Positions 26,133 through 35,300 of a stretch of 64,000 nt of DNA are shown piece after piece. This DNA comes from CAVXHQ01 sp963789535. Its GTDB lineage: Bacteria > Pseudomonadota > Alphaproteobacteria > Rhodobacterales > Rhodobacteraceae. The number at the start of each line of letters is the position of its first letter. Position 1 is the first letter of the stretch. Under the pieces are notes generated by a model. It searched no databases and was not told the DNA's origin. It saw only the letters and a list, made by a program, of their open reading frames with translations. The stretch spans positions 744,001 to 808,000 of the forward strand of contig CAWBKU010000005.1 of assembly GCA_963789535.1 (NCBI GenBank). Reading direction: 5' to 3'. The position numbers and the translations under genes were made by a program.

Positions 26133-27162
26133 AGCCCGTCATCTCCAGATAGCCGCGCCCTTCGTGGCTGCCCGTTACACTCACCGGCCCCTCCCAATAG
26201 GGCAGGCTCACGTCCATCCAGGCGTCGGTGTTGATCGCCGTCACCGTCACGTCGACGCCCCGGTCGGGCAGTTGCACGCGCCAGGTCGTCGGCACCTCGC
26301 GGCCCGCCACGTCGCTGACGGCCAGCGGCGCGGCGGCGAACGCGCCGTCCGCATAGGGCGTCAGCGTGCCGTCCGCCTCGATCCAGCTTGCATAGGTGAA
26401 CCCCTCCGCACCGTCCTCGCGGACGCGGAACCCCATGAGTTTCTCGCCGCCCACGAACGACAGCGAGAACCAGTCCCAGCCGGTCTGGTTCTCGGACAGG
26501 GGCTGCGACGACCACTCGCGGTCGAGCCAGGCGTTCCCGGTGACGGCGACGTCGCCGCCGGGCAGGCTCAGGGTGCCTTCGATGGCGTAGAACGGCTGCG
26601 AGTAGTAGTAGCTTGCCTGCCCTTCGCCCGATTTCACCGAATAGCCGTCATCACCGTGCGCCACGAGCGGGCCCTGCGCGATCAGCGCCATGTCATAGGC
26701 GAAATCGGTGCCGGTCGCCTGCATCGTCAGGGTGTCGAGGTCGGGGCCGGACAGGCGCCAGTCGTCGATCCACGCCTCGAAAGGCGCCGCCACGACCCCC
26801 GCCTGACCGATGCCGCCGCGCGCGAACCGTTCGGCCACCAGATGCGCGTCGGGCGTCGTGACGGCGGCATGGGCGAGCCAGAGTTGCGGGCTGTTCCAGC
26901 CGTCGCCTGTCTCGGGCGTCAAAGCGGTGCGGAACAGCGTCCATTGCAGGCCGTAGGGCGTGCCATCCGCCGCCGCGAGGTTGGCGGTGATATACCACCA
27001 TTCGATGCGATAATCGGGGTGCGCCCCGTGATCGGCCGGAAAGTCGAAGGGAGCGCCGGGCACGGGGTCGGCGAAACCGTCGGGGGTTTGCCCCAGCCCG
27101 GCGAAACCCTGCGCCAGCGCCGTCGTCGGCAGCAGGGCGAGGAGCAGGATCCTAGCGTTCAT
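26125..27162 (-). CDS. AttH/CrtC-like lipocalin-domain exported protein
   Basis: A 345-residue protein with a signal peptide cleaved near TALAQ (residue 17), related to AttH and to the carotenoid 1,2-hydratase (CrtC) lipocalin-like fold. Family marks are HPDYRIEWWYITANLAAADG near residue 45, the LWLAHAAVTTPDAH strand, and DREWSSQPLSENQTGWDWFSL near 215, followed by a second beta-barrel half. No carotenoid genes are nearby. It belongs to the AttEFGH-type ABC operon (ATPase, permease, AttH), so it is likely the periplasmic or membrane-associated partner of that transporter. ATG 27162 is used; it overlaps the permease gene end by 11 bp. Confidence 0.85.
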   Translation of the reverse strand: MNARILLLALLPTTALAQGFAGLGQTPDGFADPVPGAPFDFPADHGAHPDYRIEWWYITANLAAADGTPYGLQWTLFRTALTPETGDGWNSPQLWLAHAAVTTPDAHLVAERFARGGIGQAGVVAAPFEAWIDDWRLSGPDLDTLTMQATGTDFAYDMALIAQGPLVAHGDDGYSVKSGEGQASYYYSQPFYAIEGTLSLPGGDVAVTGNAWLDREWSSQPLSENQTGWDWFSLSFVGGEKLMGFRVREDGAEGFTYASWIEADGTLTPYADGAFAAAPLAVSDVAGREVPTTWRVQLPDRGVDVTVTAINTDAWMDVSLPYWEGPVSVTGSHEGRGYLEMTGYE

Positions 27163-29552
27163 TGGAAAACACCTTGAGCAGCAACGACGGCGGTGTCCGC
27201 GCCAGCCTGCGCGCGGGCCAGAGGGCGGCAAGCGCGGCGGCGATCAGCGCGAACAGGAGGAGCCTCAGGTAATCGGCGGGAAAGAGGAACATCGGCAGCT
27301 TCCACCCGAATGCCTCGACGTTCACCACCGACAGCAGCACCCAGGCGAGCGCGAGGCCGAGCGGCAGCGCGAAGGCGGCGGTCAGCACCGCCAGCAGGAC
27401 CGCCCGGATGAGTTCATAGCGCCCCAGCGCCGCGCGCGTCAGCCCCAGCGCCCAGACCGGCGCAAGTTGCGGCAGGCGCAGCGCGGCAAGCGTCAGCAGG
27501 CTCATCAGGATGGCGAACCCCGCGACCGCGAGGGTCAGGATGTTGAGGGCCGTCGTCACCGTGAACGTCCGGTCGAAGACCGAGAGCGAGAACGCCTTGA
27601 TCGCCGCCTGATCGACGATGGCGCCGGGCGTCAGGCCGAAATCGTCGGTCAGCGCGCGGCGCAGGTCGGGCACGTCGCCGGGCGGCAGCCGCAGGCCGAA
27701 CCTTGCGGCCCGTGCTTCGGGGAAGGTGGTGGCAAAAAGGGCCTCGCCGACGATCACCTGGCCGATGGGGTTGCCATAGTCGCCGAAGATACCCGCGATG
27801 GGCAGGGTCGCGCCGGGCGCGATGGCGATGGTGTCGCCGGGCGAAAGCGTCGCGCGGCGGGCGAGTTGCTCGTTCACGATGACGGCGCGGCCCGCGAAGA
27901 CGTCGTCCCAGACGGTCGGTGTCGCCTGAAGGAACCGCCAGTTGTCGGCATAGGTGACATCGTCGCGCGCGGCGTAGACCTCGGCCGGCAGGCCCGCGAC
28001 CTCGCGGTCGACCGAGACGAGCGGCAGGATCGCGCGGACGCGCGGGGCGAGAAAGGCGGTCAGGCGCGCGGCTTCGTCTGCGTCGGCGGCGGTGACGTAA
28101 AGCTCCGAGGCGAGGCGCTGATCGAGGAACCCGGTGAAGGTGAGGCGGAACGACGAGACCATCGTCGAGACGCCGACATTGGCCGACATGGCGAGCAGAA
28201 GCGCCATCAGCGCCAGCGACAGACCCGGCAGTTGCTGTCGCGTGTCGGCCCAGAACCATTGCGCGATCGGCCCCGTCGCGGTGCGCGCGCCAAGGGCGAG
28301 CACGGCGGCGAGCAGCAGGGGCAGGGCCAGTGCAGCGCCGATGAGCAGGCAGGCCAGCAGGCCGAACCCGGCGACGAGGCCCGTGCCGAAGGCCGCAAGC
28401 GCGCCCGCCGCGAGCAACAGCGCGCCTGACAGCCCCGCCAGAACCCGCCGCGTCCGCCCCGCCCCCATTGCCCAGGCGCGCGGCTGTGCCGTCGCCAGCA
28501 TCGGCGCCCGCGCGAGACGCCACAGGGCGCCCGCCGCGGCCAGGCCCGTGCCGCCGAGCGCGATCGCAAGGCCCGAGAGCCACCACGCGGGCCGCAACGA
28601 CAGCGTGCCGCCGACATCCGCGCCGTAGAGGCCGCGCAGCGTCGCCGCCACATCCGGCAACAGCGAGGCCGCGATGAGGTAGCCGAGCGCCACGCCGATC
28701 AGGCCCGCGACGAGGGCGAACGCCGCAAGCTCGAGGATCATCAGCGCGATCAGCCGACCCAGCGGCACGCCGAGGGCGCGCATGGTGCGCACGACCGCGC
28801 GCCGCTGCTCGAACGCGAGGCCGACGGCGCCGTTGACGATGAAGATGCCGACGGCGAAACTCAGCAGGCCAAAGGCGGTAAGGTTGAGGTGGAAGCTGTC
28901 GGTCAGCCGCCCGATGTCGCTGCCGCCTTGTGCCGCCTGCCGCGACAGACCGGGGGCGACCTCGGCCAACGGGGGCTGGCGCAGCGGCTGGACGGGTGCC
29001 ACGATCAGGCGCGAGATCCCGCCGGTCTGGTCCAGCAGACGCTGGGCAAGGCCGATATCGGTGAGGGCGGTTCCGGGGGCGACGTCGGGCGCCTCGATCA
29101 GGGTGGCGCCGGTATCGGGCAGGCGGGCGAGGGTTTCGGCAGTGCCGTAGATCTGTCCCCCGCCGCCGAGGAAATCCTCCAGCGCGCCACCTTCCGGCGC
29201 AACCGGGCCGAGGCCGCCGGGCGCGGTCAGCGGGTCGATACCGACGAGGCGGACGGAGGGGCACGGTGCCGAGGCGCCCCTCGACCACCGGGCTGACAAG
29301 CCACCCGGCGCGGCGCAGCGCGATATAGGTGGCCTGCGGAATCGGGCCGCTGTCGGCGCTGACGATCTGGTCGTATTGCCCCTCGCCCAGCGTCGCGGCG
29401 GCAGCATCGTAACTCGCCCGCGCCTCGGCATTGATCGCCTGAACCCCGGACCAGAGCGCGGTGGCAAGCGCCAGACCGGCCAGAAGCGTGAAGAGTTGCA
29501 AGGGGTTGCGCCGCCAGTGCGACCAGAGTGCCACAAGCACGGTCCGCGTCAT
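27152..29552 (-). pseudogene. FtsX-like ABC transporter permease (AttFG-type), frameshifted
   Basis: A large permease of about 800 residues with two FtsX-domain sets, of the MacB/LolC-related type that moves lipids or hydrophobic compounds rather than small nutrients. The first 95 codons (from ATG 29552) encode an N-terminal helix and a periplasmic start: ALWSHWRRNPLQLFTLLAG. The rest lies in the next frame from about 29262 onward. A GGGG run at 29258-29261 (CCCC in the coding strand) sits at the junction, and removing one C joins EGRLGTVP to SVRLVGIDPL in frame. The ATPase stop overlaps its ATG as ATGA. It is either a broken gene or a homopolymer sequence error. Confidence 0.83.
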
Positions 29553-30205
29553 GCCACCCGCCCCGCGCGCAGGTGCAGCCGCCGCGACATCAGGCGCGCG
29601 AGGCGGTCGGAATGTGTCACCATCATCAGCCCCGCCCCGGTCTCGGTCGCCAGTTCCAGCATCAGCGCCAGCACGGCGTCCGCCGTCGCCTCGTCGAGGT
29701 TGCCGGTCGGCTCGTCGGCGAGGATCAAGCGCGGACGCGCGGCCAGAGTGCGGGCGATGGCGACGCGCTGCTGCTGGCCGCCCGACAACTGCTCGGGGTA
29801 TTTCGCCAGATGCGGGGTGAGGCCCATGCGATCCGAGAGGGCCGCCGTCGCCGCCGCATCGTGCCCGCCCGACAGACGCGCCTGAAAGGCGATGTTGTCG
29901 GCGACATTCAGGCTCGGGATCAGGTTGAACTGCTGGAACACGACGCCCACGGTGGTCCGCCGCAGCGCCGCGCGCCCCTTGTCGTCGAGGCCCCGCAGCG
30001 AGGTGCCGTCGACCACGATCTCGCCCGCGTCGGCGGTATCGAGGCCGCCGATGAGGTGCAGCAGCGTGCTCTTGCCCGACCCGCTCTCGCCGGTCAGGGC
30101 CAGCGTCTCGCCCGGTGCAAGGGTCAGGCTCACGCCCGCGAGCACGCTTACCGGGCCGTCGGCACCGGGAAAGGTCTTGGTCACATCTGTTGCGGTCAGC
30201 AGCAT
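29549..30205 (-). CDS. ABC transporter ATP-binding protein (LolD/MacB/AttE type)
   Basis: A 218-residue ATPase of the LolD/MacB class. Walker A is GESGSGKST, the Q-loop is VGVVFQQFNLIPSLNVADNIAFQARLSG (typical of this class), the signature is LSGGQQQR, Walker B is LILADEPTGNLDEATAD and the switch His is in MVTHSDRLA. It energises the adjacent large permease. The gene order ATPase, FtsX-type permease, AttH-like protein matches the AttEFGH operon known from Agrobacterium and relatives, here with both permease halves in one gene. Confidence 0.9.
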   Translation of the reverse strand: MLLTATDVTKTFPGADGPVSVLAGVSLTLAPGETLALTGESGSGKSTLLHLIGGLDTADAGEIVVDGTSLRGLDDKGRAALRRTTVGVVFQQFNLIPSLNVADNIAFQARLSGGHDAAATAALSDRMGLTPHLAKYPEQLSGGQQQRVAIARTLAARPRLILADEPTGNLDEATADAVLALMLELATETGAGLMMVTHSDRLARLMSRRLHLRAGRVA

Positions 30206-30257
30206 GAAAGGCTCATTTCACAGCCCGCGCACCGACGAAAGGGAGGGCGGGCGCGTC

Positions 30258-32318
30258 TCAGGGACGCAGTTCGATCTGCGCCCGCGCCGACCGGCCCGCG
30301 GCGTCGATCACGGTCAGCGACGAGAACCCCGGCCCGAGGTCGTCGAGCGCCAGTTCGCGGGTCCGCGTGGTGGCAACGGGCGCGCCGTTGGCAAGCCAGG
30401 TGAACGGGGCAAGGCCATCGGCGACGCGGACGGTGACGCTCTCGCCCTCGACCAGCGCGCCGTCGGGGGGAAACGCGATGCGCGGGCCGTTCTCGGCGGT
30501 GAGGACGCCCGGCGGGCGAAACCGTTGCAGGTGGGCGGGCAGGCGCTCGGTGGCGAGGATGATCGTCTCGGGCGGCGGCGGTGGCAGCGGCGTGACCCGG
30601 CCAAGGCGCTGGAACACGTCGAACAGAACCGGAGCCGCGCGGTCGGCCCCGAAAGCGCCGGGCACCGGCGTGCCGTCCGCGCGGCCCATCCAGACGCCGA
30701 TTACGTAGCGCCCGTCGAACCCCATCGCCCAGGCATCGCGGTGGCCATACGATGTGCCCGTCTTGAACGCGATCCCCGCGCCGCGCACACCGCGCGGACG
30801 GGGCGTGCCGGTGAGGATGTCAGCGACCTGCCAGGCGCTGGCGCGGGTCAGCACCTCTTGCGCGACGAAGCCGGGCGTTGGCGCAGGCGTGGCGCGCAGG
30901 TCGATGGCGGTGCCCCGGTTGGCGATGGCGCCATAGGTCGCCACCAGATCTTCGAGCGTCAGGCCAAGGCCGCCCAGTGCGACGGCGAGGCCCGGATTGC
31001 CGCCCGGAAACGCGGGTTCCGCACCCGCGCGGCGCAGGGCCGCGATGAGGTGGTCGGGCCCGAGCGCCTCGGTCAGACTGACGGCGGGCACGTTGAGCGA
31101 CAGTTGCAGTGCCTCGCGGACCCGGATCTCGCCGCGGAACTGGCCGTCGAAATTCTGCGGGCGGTAGCCGTCAAAATCGACGGGCCGGTCCTCGATGATC
31201 GTTTCGGGGTGGGCAATGCCGCGCCCGAAGGCGAGACCGTAGACCAGCGGCTTCAGCGTCGATCCGGGCGAGCGCAGGGCGTTGGTCATGTCGACGAACC
31301 CCTCGCGCGTGTCGGCCTCGTAGGCGGCGGACCCGACGGAGGCGAGGATCTCGCCGGTCGCGTGGTCGGCGACGACGATGGCGACTTGCAGGCGCTCGCC
31401 CTGCGCGCTCACGGCCTGCGCGGCCAATGCCTCGAGGCGCGATTGCAGGTCCGCATCGACGGTCAGGCGGTGATCGAGGAGGGTCGGCTCTGACGCGACG
31501 ACGCGGTCCGACAGATGCGGCGCGAGCAGGGGAAAGTCGCGCCGGACGGACGGCGAGCGTTCGGTCAGCGCGGCGGCCAGGGTGCCCGCATCGATGACGC
31601 CGAAGCGCTCCATCCGGGTGAGCACGTGGTCCCGGCCGTCGCGGGCGACGAGCGGGTTGCGGTCGGGACGGCGGCTGTTCGGCGCCTGCGGGATCGCGAC
31701 CAGCAGCGCCGCCTCGGCGGGCGTCAGGCGCGCGGGCGGGCGCCCGAACCACGCATAGGTGGCCGAGGCCACCCCTTCGAGGTTGCCGCCGAAGGGCGCG
31801 TGGTTGAGATAGAGGGTGAGGATTTCATCCTTGGTCAACTGCCGCTCCAGCGCCAAAGCGAGGCGCATCTGCCGCAGCTTGCCCTGCCATGTCCCGGTCC
31901 CGCTTTCCTCGAGCAGGCGCGCGACCTGCATCGTCAGCGTCGAGGCGCCCGAGGTCATCCGCCCGTTCCAGAGGCCTATGGCGACAGACCGCCCCAGGGC
32001 GCGCGCGTCGATGCCGCCGTGTTCGCGGAACCGCCGGTCCTCGTAGCGCACCAGCATCTCGACATAGAGCGGATCGACCTCGTCCAGCGTCACGGCGAGG
32101 CGCCAGCGGCCATCGGCGACGCTATAGGCCCGCAAAAGGGTGCCGTCCCGATCGCGGACCTGCACCGATTGCTCAGCCAGCAGCGGCGGGATGAGCGTCG
32201 CGTCGATGAAGGCGTCGAAGGCGTCGCGGCCCAGAGCCGCCCCCCAGAGGACGATGACGAGCACCACCAGCCGTCGCGCGGCGCGGGGTTTGCGCGCGCG
32301 GCGGCGGAACAGGGGCAT
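30258..32318 (-). CDS. pbpC: Penicillin-binding protein 1C
   Basis: A 686-residue bifunctional peptidoglycan synthase, with one N-terminal membrane anchor (about 15-35). The GT51 glycosyltransferase domain contains VRYEDRRFREHGGID (catalytic Glu) and DEILTLYLNHAPFGGNLEGVASA. The transpeptidase domain contains SPGSTLKPLVYG (SxxK) and FKTGTSYGHRDAWAMGFDG (KTG). The C-terminal beta-sandwich (about 590-686, with FPPDGALVEGESVTVRV) is the PBP1C-specific domain. The upstream gene stop overlaps this start (TGATG, or GTGA if GTG 32321 is used). Pairing with an alpha-2-macroglobulin is the classic arrangement, thought to couple wall repair to protease defence. Confidence 0.95.
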   Translation of the reverse strand: MPLFRRRARKPRAARRLVVLVIVLWGAALGRDAFDAFIDATLIPPLLAEQSVQVRDRDGTLLRAYSVADGRWRLAVTLDEVDPLYVEMLVRYEDRRFREHGGIDARALGRSVAIGLWNGRMTSGASTLTMQVARLLEESGTGTWQGKLRQMRLALALERQLTKDEILTLYLNHAPFGGNLEGVASATYAWFGRPPARLTPAEAALLVAIPQAPNSRRPDRNPLVARDGRDHVLTRMERFGVIDAGTLAAALTERSPSVRRDFPLLAPHLSDRVVASEPTLLDHRLTVDADLQSRLEALAAQAVSAQGERLQVAIVVADHATGEILASVGSAAYEADTREGFVDMTNALRSPGSTLKPLVYGLAFGRGIAHPETIIEDRPVDFDGYRPQNFDGQFRGEIRVREALQLSLNVPAVSLTEALGPDHLIAALRRAGAEPAFPGGNPGLAVALGGLGLTLEDLVATYGAIANRGTAIDLRATPAPTPGFVAQEVLTRASAWQVADILTGTPRPRGVRGAGIAFKTGTSYGHRDAWAMGFDGRYVIGVWMGRADGTPVPGAFGADRAAPVLFDVFQRLGRVTPLPPPPPETIILATERLPAHLQRFRPPGVLTAENGPRIAFPPDGALVEGESVTVRVADGLAPFTWLANGAPVATTRTRELALDDLGPGFSSLTVIDAAGRSARAQIELRP

Positions 32319-35300
32319 CACTCGCTGACCGTCACGGTCCCTGCATCGGTGTTGGCGCGCAGGTCGGGGCGGTACATGTCCTCGACGCTCGCCGCGGGAT
32401 GGTGGAACGACCCCGGCGAGACGGCGCGGACGATATAGGCCAGTTGGAACGGCTGGTCCGAGCGCCAGTCGACCGCCGACAGGAACCGCTCCTGCCGGAA
32501 CTGCGTGTTCTCGGGCGTGACCTCGGTCAGCCAGTCGAGGGCGGCCAGATCGCCGCCCGCGAGCAGGTTCGGGTTGTCGATCTCGAAGCCCGCGGGCAGC
32601 GGATCGTTCACCATCAGACGCGATTCCTGCCGTCCGAAGGGGGTCACGGTCAGGACCGTCACGAGGCGGGTGCCGACGGCGACATTGTCCAGCGTTACCG
32701 GGGTGCCATCGAGCGCGTAGTAGTCTCGGGCGATGGCAAAGCCGGTGCCGCCTGCGGGTTCCGGGATGGAGGGGACGCCGAAACTCGAGATCGTGAGTTC
32801 CGTGGGCTGCGTGCCGCCGTTGGCAACGCGGACGGGCGCCGCGTTCGTGTCGGCCTCTCTCAAGCGAACCAACGGTCCGTCGGGGATTGCACCGTCGATG
32901 GTGACGCCGGTTTGCGCAAAGTTGTCGATGAGGCCCTGCACGGCGAGCAGCGACCAGACCGCCTCTTGCGTGCTGAGGTATTGCGCGGGCCGGGTGGCGC
33001 GGGCGGTCAGCATCTCGGCGTCGACCGCGGTACTTCCGACCTCGGTCGCGAGTGCCAGCACCGCGGCCGCGTCGCGCCGGCCGCTGCCATAGTCATAGCG
33101 CCAGTAGCTCTGCCCCGTCCGCTCGGGCCAAGCGGCCACCATGCGCGACGCCCGCTCGAACAGCATGTCGGCGCGCGGCTGGTCGCCATAGAGGGCCAGC
33201 GCCGCACCGAGTTGCGCGAGGCCGAGGGGCTGGCCGAAGTCGCCCGCCTTTTCATCGGCATAATAGCGCAGATCGCCCACGGAGGCCGACCCCTCGCGGG
33301 CCAGGACATAGAGAGCATAGGCAAGGTCGCCGCCGCCCTGCTCGAAATCGGGGGCGTAGTTCACCTTGTTTTGCAAGTTGTCCATCGCGATCGCGAAGGC
33401 CCGATCGGGCACGGCATAGCCCTCGGCGCGCGCGCGGCTCAGGAAATCGGTGACATAGGCGTCCAGCCAGAGGTCGCCGGAGTAGGGCCCCCAGAGGCCG
33501 AAGGCACCGTTCGCCGCCTGATTGCCCAGCACGTTGACGATGGCATCGTTGATCCGCGCGTCGATCTCGCGCGGTTCGGCAAGGCCCATCGCCGAGGCGA
33601 CGCCGGAGAGGTAGAGCAGCGGCAGGGCGCGGGACGTGATCTGCTCGGTGCAGCCATAGGGATAGCGGTCGAGCGTCAGCAGAAGGCCCGGCGCATCGAA
33701 CCGCGCCAGCGGGCCGACCGAAAGGGTCGCGCTGCCGGAGCCGGGCCGAAAGTTGGCGAAGACGGCGTCGTCGAAGGTGAACGTCTCGCCGGGGGCGAGG
33801 CTTAGGCGGGTCGAGACGGCGACCTCGGGGTCATTCACCTGCACCGGCACGGTGAGCACCTTGTCCAGCGTCTCGCCGTCCGGCGTCGTCAGCGAGATCG
33901 TGACCGTGTGGATGCCGGGCAGATCGGCGATCACGGGGATTCGCAGGATCTGCCTGCCACCGTCCTCCAGCGTGAAGCTGGCGGGCACGGCGCCTGCGGG
34001 CACGCTCAGGCCGTCGGCGGTGATGGCGAGGGCCATTTCGCCCGAGGGTCCGTCGGTGTGGGTGATCTCGAGCAGGAGGCGGCTTTCGTCGCCGGGCGCC
34101 ATGAAGCGGGGGACCGAGGCGGTGACGACGACCGGGTCGCGGACCACAACGTCGCTGCTGGCCTGCCCCACGCCGGTTTCCGACCACGCCACAGCGCTGA
34201 GGCGCACGGTGCCGTTGAAACTCGGGATATCGAAGGAGAGTTCGGCGCGGCCCTGTGCGTCGACCCGGACCGGACCGGTGAAATAGGCCACGAGTTCCTC
34301 GGTCGGCGGCGGCGCTTCGGTGCCCATGCCGGCCTGTCCGTCGCCGCCCGTGCGGATCGCACCCAGCGTGCCGGTGAGGCCGTCGATGAGGCGCCCGTAG
34401 ATGTCGCGCAGTTCCACGCCAAGCTTGCGCTGGCCGAAATAGTGCCCCTGCGGATCGGGCGCGGCAAAGGCGGTGAGGTTGAGGATGCCGACATCGACGG
34501 CGGCGAGCGTGACATAGCCGGTGTCGCCCGCCGACAGCCCGTCGATCTGCACCGACACGCTCAGCGGGCCACGCGGCCGCTGGATATCCGGCGCGTCGAT
34601 GGTCACGTCGAGGGCGCGGGCGCCGGGGTCGACCGAGGCATAGGCGAGGCCGAGGGCGCGGGACGGATTGCGCCCGGCGTCGACCTCCATCGGACGGATA
34701 ACGCTCGCCGAGACATAGACGCCCGCCCCCCATTCGTCGGTGACGGGCAGCGTGATGAGGTTCTCGCCCTCGGACACCTCGACCATCCGGAGGGCTACGA
34801 CGCGGTTGGTCATGACCGTCACGATCGCCGTTCCCGCCGCGCGCGGCACGACGCGGAACGTCGCGGTATCGCCGACGGCATAGCTGTCCGCATCGAGCGA
34901 CGCCTCGAGGAAGTCGGGCGTGGCACCGGCGTCGGCGGGCGCATACCAGCCCGCGTAAAAGTCGGTCGAGGTGGCGACATAGGTGCCGCCCGTGCTCTCG
35001 ACGACGATCTCGTAGCGGCCCCAGTCGACGGGCGCGCTCACCTGCACGGGGTCGGCGCCCAGCGTCGCGGTGCCGGTGGCGATGCGGGTGCGGCTGGTGA
35101 TCGGCTCCCAGTTCCAGTCGCCGTAGTACTGATACCACTGATACCGGGTTTCGAGGCGGTTGATCGTCCAGACGGCCTCCATTTCCGGTGGTGCAGCCTC
35201 GACGATCGGCGCGATCACCGCGACCAGCGAGAAGCGTGCCATATCGCCTTCGGCCACGACGTCCTCGAAATCGGGCCGGATGCCGATCATCGGGCCATCG

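Noticed and set aside
10244..29552. Programmed +1 ribosomal frameshifting in opgC, selD and the permease
   Set aside because: No shared slippery site, in-frame stop next to the shift, or stimulatory structure is evident, and unrelated single-copy genes are involved; sequence error or mutation is simpler.
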